NCBI RefSeq assembly: GCF_020510705.1
Contig: NZ_CP075184.1
Location: forward strand, 3,968,001 to 4,032,000
DNA length: 64,000 bases
Reading direction: 5' to 3'
DNA from: Acidovorax radicis
GTDB taxonomy: Bacteria > Pseudomonadota > Gammaproteobacteria > Burkholderiales > Burkholderiaceae_C
In this document: one piece after another, positions 38,445 to 49,029 of the stretch
How positions within the stretch are numbered: the first letter of the stretch is position 1
How the letters are laid out: every line of letters starts with the position of its first letter
Program-made: the position numbers and the translations under genes
Notes under the pieces: generated by a model
Told to the model about the DNA's origin: nothing
What the model saw: the letters and a program-made list of their open reading frames with translations, nothing else
Databases searched by the model: none

Positions 38445-39452
38445 ATGACCAGCCATAGCCTTGTTCCCCAGCCACCTGCCCTGCGCTTGCCGGTGGCCCA
38501 GATGCGCAATGTGTTCCACCCCGGCGACGTCGAGCGCAAGCTCGCACGGTTGCAGGAGTCGGGCAACCAGCGCGAATATGAAACCCTGCGCACCGTGTAC
38601 GAACGCATGCTGGAACGCGGCCCGGAGCGCTTTCAGGTCAAGCCCTCGGGCGTGCCCGACATGGCCAGCCTGTATGAGCAGTTGCCCAACTTCACCGAGG
38701 TGCTGGACGACATAAAGCGCCACGAGGCGCTGGCGCAGGACAGCAGCGACGGCCTGGAGGTCACGCCCATGTTGCTGCTGGGCCCACCCGGCATTGGCAA
38801 GACCCACTTTGCACGCCACCTGGCCGCGCTGCTGGGCACGGGCATGAACCTGTTGCCCATGAGCTCCATGACGGCGGGCTGGCTGCTGTCGGGCTCGTCC
38901 GCCCAATGGAAGGGCGCGCGGCCCGGCAAGGTGTTTGAAGCGCTGGTGGAGGGCGAATACGCCAACCCGGTGATCGTGGTGGACGAGATCGACAAAGCCA
39001 GCAGCGATGCGCAGTACGACCCGCTCGGCGCGCTGTACAGCCTGCTGGAGGTCGACACGGCGCAAAGCTTCACGGATGAGTTTGCCGAGGTGGCCATCGA
39101 CGCCAGTCAGGTGATCTGGATCACCACGGCCAATGACGCCCGGGGTATTCCAGACCCGATCCTGAACCGCATGAATGTCTTCGAGGTGGAGGCGCCCACG
39201 CTCGCGCAAGCGCGGACCATCGCGCGCAACCTGTACCAGGGCATCCGCGCCGGGCATGACTGGGGGCGCCTGCTCGACGCAGAACCGCTGAATGACGTGC
39301 TGGACCACCTGGCGCACATGCCGCCGCGCGAAATGCGGCGTGCGCTGATGACCGGGTTCGGCAACGCCCGGCTGGACCGTCGGTCCACCGTAGAGATTGC
39401 AGACTTGCCACGGACTGCTGCGGGGCGCGGGCGTATCGGGTTCATGCAGTAG
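38445..39452 (+). CDS. Orphan Lon-like AAA+ ATPase (no protease domain)
   Basis: The 335-residue AAA+ protein has Walker A GPPGIGKT at residues 113-120, Walker B VIVVDEIDK, and a sensor-like TTANDA. The arrangement resembles the Lon ATPase module, but the Lon N-terminal and serine-protease domains are missing. The ATG at 38445 has AAGGAG seven bases upstream and was preferred to the first in-frame ATG at 38424. It stands alone after the grxD terminator. It could remodel proteins; its partner is not known. Confidence 0.75.
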   Translation: MTSHSLVPQPPALRLPVAQMRNVFHPGDVERKLARLQESGNQREYETLRTVYERMLERGPERFQVKPSGVPDMASLYEQLPNFTEVLDDIKRHEALAQDSSDGLEVTPMLLLGPPGIGKTHFARHLAALLGTGMNLLPMSSMTAGWLLSGSSAQWKGARPGKVFEALVEGEYANPVIVVDEIDKASSDAQYDPLGALYSLLEVDTAQSFTDEFAEVAIDASQVIWITTANDARGIPDPILNRMNVFEVEAPTLAQARTIARNLYQGIRAGHDWGRLLDAEPLNDVLDHLAHMPPREMRRALMTGFGNARLDRRSTVEIADLPRTAAGRGRIGFMQ

Positions 39453-39710
39453 GCCGGATCTACCCTTGGGTGGGGCACCGCGCCAGACGCGGCGCGGCTG
39501 CAGCGTGGTGCCTGCTATGGGGCCCGCTATGGGGCCTTAACGCTGGCCGGCACCGGGCAGCAAAGACCTGTGCAGACAGGTCATTCGGCGCGACAGGTGT
39601 TGCCTTGGCGCGCGGGCACCGTCTGGGTGCGCCAGCGCATGCCGTGGCGAAAAACACGCAGATACACTCTGCAGACCGGTGTGCCGCAGCGCCACCCTTC
39701 GTTTCGCACC

Positions 39711-41057
39711 ATGACCTTGTTTCAAAGCCTCCTCGTTATCGGACTGCTGATTGCAGCCAGCGCCTTTTTTTCCATCGCCGAGATTTCGCTCGCGGCCGCG
39801 CGCCGCCTGCGCTTGCGCCAGATGGCCGATGAAGGAGATGCCCGTGCGGACCGCGTGTTGCGCATGCAAGAGCAGCCAGGGGACTATTTCACGGTGGTGC
39901 AGGTGGGCCAGAATGCCGTGGCGATTCTGGGCGGTATCGTGGGGGAAGGTGCGTTGAGCCCCCACTTCAGCGCGCTTTTTGCGTTGTGGATTTCGGAGTC
40001 GGGCGCGCAGAAAGCCGGCTTCCTGGCGTCATTCGTCGTCATCACCTCGCTGTTCATCCTGTTTGCGGATCTTTTCCCCAAGCGGCTGGGGATGGCAGAG
40101 CCAGAGCGGCTGGCCGTGAGGCTTGCGCAGCCCATGGCCTGGTGCACCACATTGCTGCGTCCCCTGGTGTGGTTTTACAGCCGTGGGGCCGACGCCTTGT
40201 TCCGCGTGCTCGGGCTGTCGTCGCTGCGCGACGATCGCATCACGTCCGACGACATCCTGGCCATGATGGAAGCGGGTGCGCGTGCAGGCGTGCTGGCAGC
40301 GCGCGAGCAGCAGGTCATCACCAACGTGTTCGAGCTCGACACCCGTATGGTGTCCAGCGCCATGTCTCCGCGTGACCGCATTGCTTTTTTTCTGCGCGAC
40401 GATCCCGACGCGGTGGTCCGCCTGCGGATTGCGGCCGAGCCCTTTTCAACCTACCCGGTGTGCGAGGGCGATATCGACCACGTGGTGGGTTATGTGGACG
40501 CGAAAGATTTGTTTCAGCGCGTACTGAACAGCCAGCCTATCTCCCTTGCCGACGACAGCCTGGTGCGCAAGGTGCTCATCGTGCCCGACCGCCTCACGCT
40601 GTCGGAAGTGCTGGAGCAGTTCCGGCAGGTGCATGAAGACTTTGCCGTGATCGTCAATGAATACAGCCTGGTGGTGGGCGTGGTCACCCTGAACGACGTC
40701 ATGAGCACCGTGATGGGCGATCTGGTGGGGCCGGCCGACGAAGAGCAGATCGTGCAGCGTGATGAAAATTCCTGGCTGATCGACGGTGTGACGCCCGTGC
40801 AGGATGTGTTGCACGCGTTGTCGCTTGACGAGCTACCCCACAGCGAGGAGTACGAAACCCTGGCAGGCTTTCTGATGGTGATGCTGCGCCGCGTGCCGCG
40901 ACGCACGGACAGCGTGAGCTGGGGGGGCTACAAATTCGAAGTGCTCGACGTGGACAGTTTCCGCATCGACCAGGTCATGGTGTCCCGCCTGAACGCACAG
41001 GGCGGCCCGGTTGCCCCGGCCGCATCCTCGGTCGAAACGGTTGGTGCTCCGGATTAG
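39711..41057 (+). CDS. Hemolysin-like CNNM/CBS/CorC_HlyC membrane protein
   Basis: The 448-residue protein has an N-terminal CNNM (DUF21) membrane domain with about three to four segments. A CBS pair (from about residue 220, with a TLNDVMSTVMGDL block) and a C-terminal CorC_HlyC domain (DSVSWGGYKFEVLDVD) follow. Such proteins affect magnesium, cobalt or polyamine handling; the name hemolysin is historical. The ATG at 39711 (MTLFQSLLV) was chosen; the long upstream open frame is not convincing. The 258 bases before it hold a direct repeat GCTATGGGGCC but no other feature seen. Confidence 0.82.
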   Translation: MTLFQSLLVIGLLIAASAFFSIAEISLAAARRLRLRQMADEGDARADRVLRMQEQPGDYFTVVQVGQNAVAILGGIVGEGALSPHFSALFALWISESGAQKAGFLASFVVITSLFILFADLFPKRLGMAEPERLAVRLAQPMAWCTTLLRPLVWFYSRGADALFRVLGLSSLRDDRITSDDILAMMEAGARAGVLAAREQQVITNVFELDTRMVSSAMSPRDRIAFFLRDDPDAVVRLRIAAEPFSTYPVCEGDIDHVVGYVDAKDLFQRVLNSQPISLADDSLVRKVLIVPDRLTLSEVLEQFRQVHEDFAVIVNEYSLVVGVVTLNDVMSTVMGDLVGPADEEQIVQRDENSWLIDGVTPVQDVLHALSLDELPHSEEYETLAGFLMVMLRRVPRRTDSVSWGGYKFEVLDVDSFRIDQVMVSRLNAQGGPVAPAASSVETVGAPD

Positions 41058-41168
41058 CGCATCCGTGTTTCCCATGCCCGACCAAACCCCAGCGTGCGCC
41101 CCCAATCCGGTTGTCGCTGGTTAGGCCAACGGCCGGGCCACACGACCCATCACCGCGCTGAATCCGCA

Positions 41169-41870
41169 TCAGGCGGCGGGTGTTTGCTGCGGCTTGTCGG
41201 TGAAGAGCCAGTTGCGCTGTGCGCTGAACACCGCATCAGGATAGGGTGACCGGCCACGGCTACCGTTGTAGCGCCCCAGGGCCATGAACAGATCGCCTTT
41301 TTCCCGGTCGATGTAGTGCCGCAAGATCACACAGCCAAAGCGCAGATTGGTCTGCATGTGGAACAGTTTGCCCGGATCGCCATCACCGATCACACGTGTC
41401 CAGAATGGCATCACCTGCATATAGCCCCGCGCGCCCACGCTGGAGACCGCAAACTTGCGAAACGCGCTCTCGACCTGGATGAGCCCCATCACCAACGAGA
41501 CATCCAGCCCCGCACGTTTGGACTCATACCAGACGGTCTGCAGAAAATCGCGGCGCACCTCCCACTCAGGCTTGCGGCGGCGCAGGCGGTCGCTCTGGGT
41601 CCCCAGCCAGCGCAAATAATGCAACCGTGCTTCCGTGCTGACAAACTCTGGTTCGGGCGGTGCTTGGTTACCAACGGCAGAGCTCAGTGCGGTACGCACC
41701 GAGTCCATCAGCGGCTCCTCTACCTGCCCACCCGCATGCGCAGCCTGCGGCGCGGTCAGCCACGCAGCGGGCGCCGCCAAGGACGACAGCGACACAATGC
41801 AGGCGCGTCGCGACAGGCCACCGCAAGCACCGGGGGGCTGCACCATGATCGTCTTTGGTTGCGCACTCAT
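41169..41870 (-). CDS. Lytic transglycosylase (SLT family)
   Basis: The 233-residue protein has the SLT active site with Glu134 in [10 protein letters not shown], followed by [13 protein letters not shown] and [10 protein letters not shown], the standard substrate-cleft motifs. It cleaves peptidoglycan. The N-terminus carries SRRACIVSL followed by a hydrophobic stretch ending AAHA, which resembles a Tat signal. The ATG overlaps the proS stop by four bases (ATGA). The 111 bases downstream to the convergent CBS gene show nothing. Confidence 0.88.
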   Translation of the reverse strand: MSAQPKTIMVQPPGACGGLSRRACIVSLSSLAAPAAWLTAPQAAHAGGQVEEPLMDSVRTALSSAVGNQAPPEPEFVSTEARLHYLRWLGTQSDRLRRRKPEWEVRRDFLQTVWYESKRAGLDVSLVMGLIQVESAFRKFAVSSVGARGYMQVMPFWTRVIGDGDPGKLFHMQTNLRFGCVILRHYIDREKGDLFMALGRYNGSRGRSPYPDAVFSAQRNWLFTDKPQQTPAA

Positions 41871-43609
41871 ACTGTCATACAGCCCTTCACGTGGGCCATG
41901 ATGTCGGAAACGGCCAGCTTGGTTGGCGCCGCGTCACGGCGGTGCTGATACTCCACCAAGCCCTCCTTGAGGCTCTTGTCGCCGATGGTCACGCGGTGCG
42001 GCACACCAATCAGCTCCCAATCGGCAAACATCGCGCCGGGGCGCTCGCCCCGGTCGTCCAGAATCACATCCACGCCTGCAGCCAACAATTGTGCATACAG
42101 TGACTCGGCCGTGGTCTTGACCGCCTCGCTGCGGTCCATACCTACCGGGCAAATCACCATGGTGAACGGTGCAATCGCGTCGGGCCAGATGATGCCGCGC
42201 TCATCGTGGTTCTGCTCGATGGCAGCTGCGGGCAGGCGGGTCACGCCAATGCCGTAGCAGCCCATTTCCAGCGGCTGGGGCTTGCCGTTTTCATCAAGGA
42301 AGGTCGCGTTCATGGCGCGGCTGTATTTGGTGCCAAGGTAGAAGACATGGCCCACTTCGATCCCGCGCTCGATGGCAAGTTCACCCTTGCCATCGGGCGA
42401 TCGGTCGCCCGCCACCACATTGCGCAGGTCGGCCACGACATCTGGCTCAGGCAGGTCACGGCCCCAGTTCACACCGGTCATATGAAAATCGGCTTCGTTG
42501 GCGCCACAAATCCAGTCGGCCATGACAGCCACTTCGCGATCAACGACGAGCTTGACGGGTTTTTTGAGGCCGATGGGGCCCAGATAACCGGGCTTGCAAC
42601 CAAAGTACTCTTCGATCTCGCCCAGCGTGGCAAACCGGAAGCCGTCGAGCCCAGGCACCTTGGCGGTCTTGATCTCGTTCATCTCGTGGTCGCCACGCAG
42701 CAGCAGCAGCCAGACCTGGCTTTTGACGATTTCGCCCGATTCGTTGGTGGTGTCCGTGGCCAGCACCAGCGACTTCACGGTGGTAGCCAGCGGCACGCCC
42801 AGCATGTCCGCCACATCAGCGCAGGTGCTCTTGCCGGGAGTGGCTGTCTTGGTCAGCACCTGCGTGGCTGCGCCGCGAGGAGCAACAGGCGCGAGGGCCT
42901 CGGCTTTTTCCATATTGGCGGCATAGTCGCTTTGGGGGCAGTAGACGATCGCGTCTTCACCCGTAGCAGCGATCACCTGAAATTCTTCGCTCAGGTCGCC
43001 ACCGATGGCACCACTGTCTGCCGCCACGGCACGATAAGTCAGGCCAAAACGATCGAAGATCCGGCGGTAGGCTGTGGCCATGACCTGGTAGCTGGCTTTG
43101 GCAGCATCCTGATCGCGGTCGAAGCTGTATGCGTCCTTCATGATGAACTCACGCCCACGCATGAGGCCAAAACGGGGGCGGCGTTCGTCCCGGAACTTGG
43201 TTTGAATCTGGTAGAAGTTCTTGGGCAGTTGCTTGTAACTGCGCAGCTCTTGTCGCGCGATGTCAGTGATCACTTCTTCGCTGGTTGGCTGTACCACGAA
43301 ATCGCGGCCGTGGCGATCCTTGATGCGAAGCAGCTCCGGTCCCATTTTCTCGAACCGCCCGGTTTCCTGCCATAGCTCGGCGGGCTGCACCACGGGCATG
43401 GACAGCTCCACGGCACCCGCACGGTTCATTTCTTCCCGCACGATGTTTTCGACCTTGCGGATCACGCGCAGCCCCAGAGGCATGTAGTTATAGATGCCCG
43501 CGCCCAGCTTCTTGATCAGCCCCGCCCGCATCATGAGTTTGTGGCTGACCACTTCGGCGTCGGCCGGAGCTTCCTTGAGGGTGGAAATAAAGAATTGGGA
43601 GGCTTTCAT
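41867..43609 (-). CDS. proS: Prolyl-tRNA synthetase
   Basis: The class II synthetase charges tRNA-Pro; tRNA-Pro(CGG) itself is encoded at 48.8 kb. The 580 residues have the bacterial ProRS layout: catalytic core ([31 protein letters not shown]), an INS editing domain (about 230-390), motif 3 ([10 protein letters not shown]), and an anticodon-binding domain. The ATG at 43609 (MKASQFFIS) was chosen; the open frame continues upstream, opposite rppH. It is co-translated with slt. Confidence 0.96.
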   Translation of the reverse strand: MKASQFFISTLKEAPADAEVVSHKLMMRAGLIKKLGAGIYNYMPLGLRVIRKVENIVREEMNRAGAVELSMPVVQPAELWQETGRFEKMGPELLRIKDRHGRDFVVQPTSEEVITDIARQELRSYKQLPKNFYQIQTKFRDERRPRFGLMRGREFIMKDAYSFDRDQDAAKASYQVMATAYRRIFDRFGLTYRAVAADSGAIGGDLSEEFQVIAATGEDAIVYCPQSDYAANMEKAEALAPVAPRGAATQVLTKTATPGKSTCADVADMLGVPLATTVKSLVLATDTTNESGEIVKSQVWLLLLRGDHEMNEIKTAKVPGLDGFRFATLGEIEEYFGCKPGYLGPIGLKKPVKLVVDREVAVMADWICGANEADFHMTGVNWGRDLPEPDVVADLRNVVAGDRSPDGKGELAIERGIEVGHVFYLGTKYSRAMNATFLDENGKPQPLEMGCYGIGVTRLPAAAIEQNHDERGIIWPDAIAPFTMVICPVGMDRSEAVKTTAESLYAQLLAAGVDVILDDRGERPGAMFADWELIGVPHRVTIGDKSLKEGLVEYQHRRDAAPTKLAVSDIMAHVKGCMTV

Positions 43610-43700
43610 CGGATCGATTTCGGGGGGAGCACCGCAGCCCACTTGCCGCACACAAGGTGCAGTGCATAATGGACATAGTTTAAAAATTTGGGGTTTGATT

Positions 43701-44384
43701 ATGCTTGACCGGGACGGCTTTCGGCCGAACGTCGGCATCATCCTGCTCAACCAGAAGAACCAGGTGTTTTGGGGCAAACGCATACGCACCCACAGCTGGC
43801 AGTTTCCGCAGGGTGGTATTGACAGGGGAGAAACCCCTGAACAAGCCATGTTCCGGGAGTTGCATGAAGAGGTGGGATTGATGCCGAACCATGTGCGCGT
43901 GGTAGCCCGCACCCGGGACTGGTTGCGCTATGAGGTGCCTGACCGGTACATCCGCCGCGATGCACGCGGACATTACAAGGGACAAAAACAGATCTGGTAT
44001 TTGCTGCAACTGATGGGGCACGACTGGGATCTGAATCTTCGGGCGACCAACCACCCGGAATTCGACGCTTGGCGATGGAACGAGTATTGGGTTCCGCTGG
44101 ATGTGGTGGTTGAATTCAAACGTGGCGTCTATGAAATGGCGCTCACCGAACTTGCCCGCTATCTGCCTCGCCAGGAGCAGCGCAACCGCTATCTGCGCAG
44201 CGGCATGCGCACCAGGGAAGGTGAGCATGCAGGAGCAGGCATGTACCGTGCAAGTTCGCTGCTTATCAATCCAGGCATGGAGCTGCCGCCTGGGGCGAGC
44301 TTCGACCCCGACCCCCAAAACAGCACGCCAGCGGCGCTTGATGAATTGCCCGCTTCCATCTCCATCACGAGCGGGCCTCGCTGA
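43701..44384 (+). CDS. rppH: RNA pyrophosphohydrolase RppH
   Basis: The Nudix enzyme removes pyrophosphate from 5' RNA ends and starts mRNA decay. The 227-residue product has [11 protein letters not shown], the Nudix box [23 protein letters not shown] region, and GQKQIWYLL. It is longer than E. coli RppH; the extra C-terminal part (from about residue 175) is Pro/Ser-rich and probably disordered. It is divergent from proS. The ATG at 43701 was chosen. A strong terminator follows. Confidence 0.93.
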   Translation: MLDRDGFRPNVGIILLNQKNQVFWGKRIRTHSWQFPQGGIDRGETPEQAMFRELHEEVGLMPNHVRVVARTRDWLRYEVPDRYIRRDARGHYKGQKQIWYLLQLMGHDWDLNLRATNHPEFDAWRWNEYWVPLDVVVEFKRGVYEMALTELARYLPRQEQRNRYLRSGMRTREGEHAGAGMYRASSLLINPGMELPPGASFDPDPQNSTPAALDELPASISITSGPR

Positions 44385-44397
44385 AACGCCACCGGAC

Positions 44398-44425
44398 AAA
44401 AACGCCTGCAAATGCAGGCGTTTTT
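44398..44425. terminator. Bidirectional terminator after rppH
   Basis: AAAACGCCTGCA-AA-TGCAGGCGTTTTT is a near-perfect inverted repeat with A and T runs on its two sides. It can end rppH on the + strand and proB, whose stop is 120 bases away, on the minus strand. Confidence 0.9.
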
Positions 44426-44544
44426 CTTGGAACAATCAAAGCGGGGCAGTAATCGCGGGAAATATCAAAACTGCGAATCTCTGCAGCAGCGTTGCATACG
44501 CAGCGGGGCAAAACCCGGCCCCGCCAGCAAGATCGACCCCGGGC

Positions 44545-45687
44545 TCAAGACACCTGCGCGAGCACCAGGTTGTCTCGATGCACCATCTCGGACTCTGCCA
44601 CGTAGCCAAGAAGCTTTTCAAATTCGGCAGAGGGCTTGCGGCAGAGTAGCCGGGCTTCTGCTGCTGCATAGTTGGCCAGGCCCCGGGCAATCTCTGTGCC
44701 CGACGGGTCACGCACAGCGATCACGTCGCCGCGCGAAAAATCGCCCTCAACAGCCGTCATGCCGATGGGCAACAAGCTTTTACCCTCATCACGCACCTTG
44801 GCGGCCGCCCCGGCATCCACCACCACCGCACCGCGCAGTTGCAGATGGTCAGCCATCCATTGTTTTCGGGCCTGCTTTTTCTGTGTTTGTGCGACGAGCA
44901 AGGTACCAAGCGCCTCCCCGCCCACCAGACGTACCAGTACATCCGGCTCGCGCCCCCAGGCAATGACGGTGGAAGCCCCCGACCCTGCGGCTCGTTTGGC
45001 AGCAAGTATCTTGGTGATCATCCCCCCTTTGCCAATGCTGGAGCCAGCTCCGCCCGCCATCGCTTCCAGCGTCGGATCACCTGCCTTGGCCTCGTGCACA
45101 AACTGCGCAGAGGGGTCACGGCGTGGGTCAGCGGTGTACAGCCCTTTTTGATCCGTGAGGATAATCAAGGCATCGGCTTCGACCAGGTTGGCCACCAGCG
45201 CACCCAAAGTGTCGTTGTCACCAAACTTGATTTCGTCGTTGACAACCGTGTCATTTTCGTTAATCACCGGTACCACGCCCAAACGCAGTAGCGTGAGCAA
45301 CGTCGACCGCGCGTTCAGATAGCGCTCACGGTCTGCCAAGTCTGCATGGGTGAGCAAAACCTGGGCACTGCCCATGCCCTGCTCTCGCAATTTGGTCTCA
45401 TACATCTGCGCCAGACCCATTTGCCCGACAGCAGCAGCCGCTTGCAGCTCGTGAATTTCTTGTGGTCGCGTTGTCCAGCCCAGGCGTTTCATGCCTTCGG
45501 CAATTGCGCCGCTGGAGACCATGACCACCTCGCGCCGTGTGCCACCGTCACCACGCACCAACGCCGCCAGCTGACGGCTCCATTCGCCAATGGCGGACTC
45601 ATCCAGACCACGGCCTTCATCGGTAACAAGACTGGAGCCCACCTTGACCACAATGCGGCGTGCATCTCGCAATACGCTGGAAACCAT
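44545..45687 (-). CDS. proB: Glutamate 5-kinase
   Basis: The first enzyme of proline synthesis phosphorylates glutamate. The 380 residues have an amino-acid kinase domain ([11 protein letters not shown], then [12 protein letters not shown] and [16 protein letters not shown]) and a C-terminal PUA domain from about residue 278, as in E. coli ProB. The ATG at 45687 lies about ten bases after a dispersed repeat. obgE lies upstream on the same strand. Confidence 0.95.
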   Translation of the reverse strand: MVSSVLRDARRIVVKVGSSLVTDEGRGLDESAIGEWSRQLAALVRGDGGTRREVVMVSSGAIAEGMKRLGWTTRPQEIHELQAAAAVGQMGLAQMYETKLREQGMGSAQVLLTHADLADRERYLNARSTLLTLLRLGVVPVINENDTVVNDEIKFGDNDTLGALVANLVEADALIILTDQKGLYTADPRRDPSAQFVHEAKAGDPTLEAMAGGAGSSIGKGGMITKILAAKRAAGSGASTVIAWGREPDVLVRLVGGEALGTLLVAQTQKKQARKQWMADHLQLRGAVVVDAGAAAKVRDEGKSLLPIGMTAVEGDFSRGDVIAVRDPSGTEIARGLANYAAAEARLLCRKPSAEFEKLLGYVAESEMVHRDNLVLAQVS

Positions 45688-45696
45688 TTTTTGATT

Positions 45697-45755
45697 CTTT
45701 TTGGCCTCTAGCGCTTATAAATAAAGCGCCAGCAGCTATTAAAAATATAGCTATC
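45697..45755 (+). repeat. Dispersed hairpin repeat, copy 9 of 11
   Basis: TTTTTGGCCTCTAGCGCTTAT is followed by AAATAAAGCGCCAGCAGCTATT. It lies between obgE and proB, antisense to both. Its GGCC side ends about ten bases before the proB ATG. Confidence 0.88.
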
Positions 45756-45792
45756 AATCGACAACATCGACGAGCCCACTGGCGCTATCGTG

Positions 45793-46875
<1,083 letters not shown>

Positions 46876-46994
46876 TTACAAAAGGGCGCTGTACCACATC
46901 GCAAATGAGCAATTTTGGCGAAACAGCGACGCCGGAGCGCCTTTCCGGCAGCGCAGATGTCTGGTGCGGTACACATCGTACCGACCAAACAACA

Positions 46995-47016
46995 AAGCCC
47001 CGGCAAAGCGGGGCTT
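46995..47016 (-). terminator. Hairpin terminator after rpmA
   Basis: AAGCCCCG-loop-CGGGGCTT, followed on the minus strand by TGTTGTTTGG. It lies between rpmA and obgE and may reduce read-through from the ribosomal genes. Confidence 0.7.
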
Positions 47017-47040
47017 CGATGAGTGCGAGAGGAAAAAACC

Positions 47041-47298
47041 TCAGGCAGGAGTCACATTGACCGTGGACTTGGACAATGCACCCTTGACGCCAAACGACAC
47101 GTGGCCGTCCACCAGGGCAAACAACGTGTGGTCCTTGCCCACGCCAACATTGTTGCCGGGATGGAAACGTGTGCCGCGTTGACGCACGATGATCGAGCCA
47201 GCGCTGATCAGTTCACCACCGAACGCTTTGACACCCAGCATCTTTGGCTTGGAGTCGCGCCCATTTCGCGTAGAGCCGCCGCCTTTTTTCTGTGCCAT
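47041..47298 (-). CDS. rpmA: 50S ribosomal protein bL27
   Basis: The 85-residue protein starts [20 protein letters not shown] and has [22 protein letters not shown], the usual bL27 sequence pattern. It lies near the peptidyl-transferase centre. It follows rplU after 16 bases. Confidence 0.97.
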   Translation of the reverse strand: MAQKKGGGSTRNGRDSKPKMLGVKAFGGELISAGSIIVRQRGTRFHPGNNVGVGKDHTLFALVDGHVSFGVKGALSKSTVNVTPA

Positions 47299-47314
47299 GA
47301 CTTAAGCTCCTTCT

Positions 47315-47626
47315 TTAACCAGCGATGTCGCCGATTTGCAGTTCGGTGAACTGCTGACGGTGACCTTGGCGTTTTTGATAGTGCTTGCGACGGCGCATCT
47401 TGAAGATGTGCACTTTGTCGTGCTTGCCGTGAGCCACAACGGTGGCTTTCACGGTTGCGCCGGACACCAGGGGCGTACCGACCTTCAGTTCAGCGCCGTT
47501 TCCGACAGCCAGAACCTGGTCGATCACAATTTCCTGGCCTACGTCCGCAGCAATCTGTTCTACTTTAATTTTTTCGCCGGAAGCAACGCGATACTGCTTG
47601 CCGCCGGTTTTTATGACCGCGTACAT
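47315..47626 (-). CDS. rplU: 50S ribosomal protein bL21
   Basis: The 103-residue protein starts [20 protein letters not shown] and ends with [19 protein letters not shown] and LQIGDI, as bL21 does. AGAGGT lies six bases before the ATG at 47626; the longer frame upstream was rejected. It is the first gene of rplU-rpmA-obgE and is divergent from ispB. Confidence 0.97.
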   Translation of the reverse strand: MYAVIKTGGKQYRVASGEKIKVEQIAADVGQEIVIDQVLAVGNGAELKVGTPLVSGATVKATVVAHGKHDKVHIFKMRRRKHYQKRQGHRQQFTELQIGDIAG

Positions 47627-47675
47627 GTTGACCTCTTGATATGAGTTCTGCAGACGAATTTCTGCAGAGCCCAAG

Positions 47676-47681
47676 AATATA
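47676..47681 (-). promoter_or_regulatory. Putative -10 box for rplU-rpmA
   Basis: On the minus strand TGTGCTATATTC gives an extended -10 (TATATT). A weak -35 (TAGCCG) lies 17 bases upstream. The ATG of rplU is about 50 bases downstream. Confidence 0.5.
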
Positions 47682-47766
47682 GCACAGCACGGTCTGCTCG
47701 GCTAGTCCAGCGGTCTTCTGACACAAAAGCCACGGCCTCCTTGCCGTGCAAGCGGCCCCGGCTTTC

Positions 47767-47772
47767 TATAAT
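47767..47772 (+). promoter_or_regulatory. Putative -10 box for ispB
   Basis: A perfect TATAAT lies 14 bases before the GTG chosen for ispB. The nearest -35-like TTGCCG is 20 bases upstream, longer than the ideal. It rules out the ATG-type start at 47741. Confidence 0.5.
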
Positions 47773-47785
47773 CTCGTCACTTTCT

Positions 47786-48781
47786 GTGACCATCATCTTG
47801 ACTGACCATACCGCCCCCGCAGCATCCCCCCTCACGCTCGTTGCCAACGATATGCGCGAGGTTGACAAGGTAATCGGTGAGCGCCTGACATCCAGTGTCC
47901 CGCTGGTTGCCCAGATATCGCAATACATCATTGCTGCCGGCGGCAAGCGCCTGCGCCCCGCACTGTTGCTGATGGTCTGCGGGGCTCTGGGCTACGAAGG
48001 CGCACACCGATTCAGCCTTGCAGCGGTGGTGGAGCTTATTCATACCGCCACCTTGCTGCACGACGACGTGGTAGATGCATCTACGCTGCGACGCGGACGC
48101 GCCACCGCCAACGAGACATTTGGCAATCCGGCAAGCGTGCTGGTGGGCGATTTTTTGCATTCCCGATCCTTTCAGATGATGGTGGATACGGGAAGCATGC
48201 GGATCATGGAGATCCTCTCGCAGGCCACCAACGTCATCGCCGAAGGCGAAGTGCTCCAGTTGATGAACATGCACGATGCATCACTGGACGAAGCAGGCTA
48301 TTTGCGCGTGATCCGGTCCAAAACCGCCAAGCTGTTTGAGGCAAGCGCACGGATCGGTGCGGTACTGGCCCAAAGCAGCCCCGCCATTGAAGAAGCCTGC
48401 GCCACCTACGGGCAGGCGCTGGGGACGGCATTTCAGATCATCGACGATGTCCTGGACTATGACGGCGACGCCGCGGAGATGGGAAAGAACCTGGGCGATG
48501 ACCTGCGGGAAGGCAAGTCCACGTTGCCACTGATCGCAGCCATGCAGCGGGGCACCCCTGAGCAGGCACAAACTGTTCGCCACGCCATCGAGCAGGGCTC
48601 CACGGAGCAACTGGCAGAGATCGTTGGAATCGTGCGCGCCACGGGAGCGCTCGAAGTGACACGCGCAGCCGCCTTCTCCGAGGCTCGCAGAGCCATGTCT
48701 GCCGCAGAGCAATTGCCCACCAATGCATACTCTGCGAGCTTGCTAGAATTGGCAGCACAGCTGCTTGAGCGCCGCAACTGA
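47786..48781 (+). CDS. ispB: Octaprenyl diphosphate synthase
   Basis: The trans-isoprenyl diphosphate synthase makes the side chain for ubiquinone. The protein has the first Asp-rich motif LLHDDVVD, GKRLRPALLL, and the second Asp-rich motif FQIIDDVLDYDGD. Length (331 residues) fits the long-chain branch. The start is uncertain: the GTG at 47786 lies closely behind a TATAAT, but a TTG at 47798 would also give a typical MTDHTAP start. Confidence 0.92.
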   Translation: MTIILTDHTAPAASPLTLVANDMREVDKVIGERLTSSVPLVAQISQYIIAAGGKRLRPALLLMVCGALGYEGAHRFSLAAVVELIHTATLLHDDVVDASTLRRGRATANETFGNPASVLVGDFLHSRSFQMMVDTGSMRIMEILSQATNVIAEGEVLQLMNMHDASLDEAGYLRVIRSKTAKLFEASARIGAVLAQSSPAIEEACATYGQALGTAFQIIDDVLDYDGDAAEMGKNLGDDLREGKSTLPLIAAMQRGTPEQAQTVRHAIEQGSTEQLAEIVGIVRATGALEVTRAAAFSEARRAMSAAEQLPTNAYSASLLELAAQLLERRN

Positions 48782-48820
48782 AACGCCGATTTTGGCGACC
48801 ATGCGCGCTATCGCAGTCGG

Positions 48821-48897
48821 CGGGGTGTAGCTTAGCCTGGTAGAGCGCTACGTTCGGGACGTAGAGGCCGGAGGTTCGAATCCTCTCACCCCGACCA
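48821..48897 (+). tRNA. tRNA-Pro (anticodon CGG)
   Basis: The sequence folds as a 77-base cloverleaf: acceptor CGGGGTG pairs with CACCCCG, the anticodon arm CTACG-TTCGGGA-CGTAG has CGG at positions 34-36, the T arm is GAGG-TTCGAAT-CCTC, and CCA is encoded. It lies after ispB. Confidence 0.96.
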
Positions 48898-49029
48898 TAA
48901 ATCACTCGCAATTACCAGAACAGCGTTGCTTCTGTGGCGCAGTTACCAATAGCCTGCGCGGCGCACCCTGTGGTGCAGTCGGTGATGATAGGATGGTTTC
49001 TTTTCCACACCTAACTCATTACCGGTTAC

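Noticed and set aside
39500..39540. Direct repeat GCTATGGGGCC x2 as a regulatory site
   Set aside because: Only two units in a gene gap with no known factor or conserved position; could be chance.
41867..43912. 681-codon version of proS
   Set aside because: The extension overlaps the divergent rppH gene and precedes the canonical MKASQFF start.
47741..47785. ispB start at 47741
   Set aside because: A TATAAT at 47767-47772 lies downstream of it, so that start would precede the promoter.
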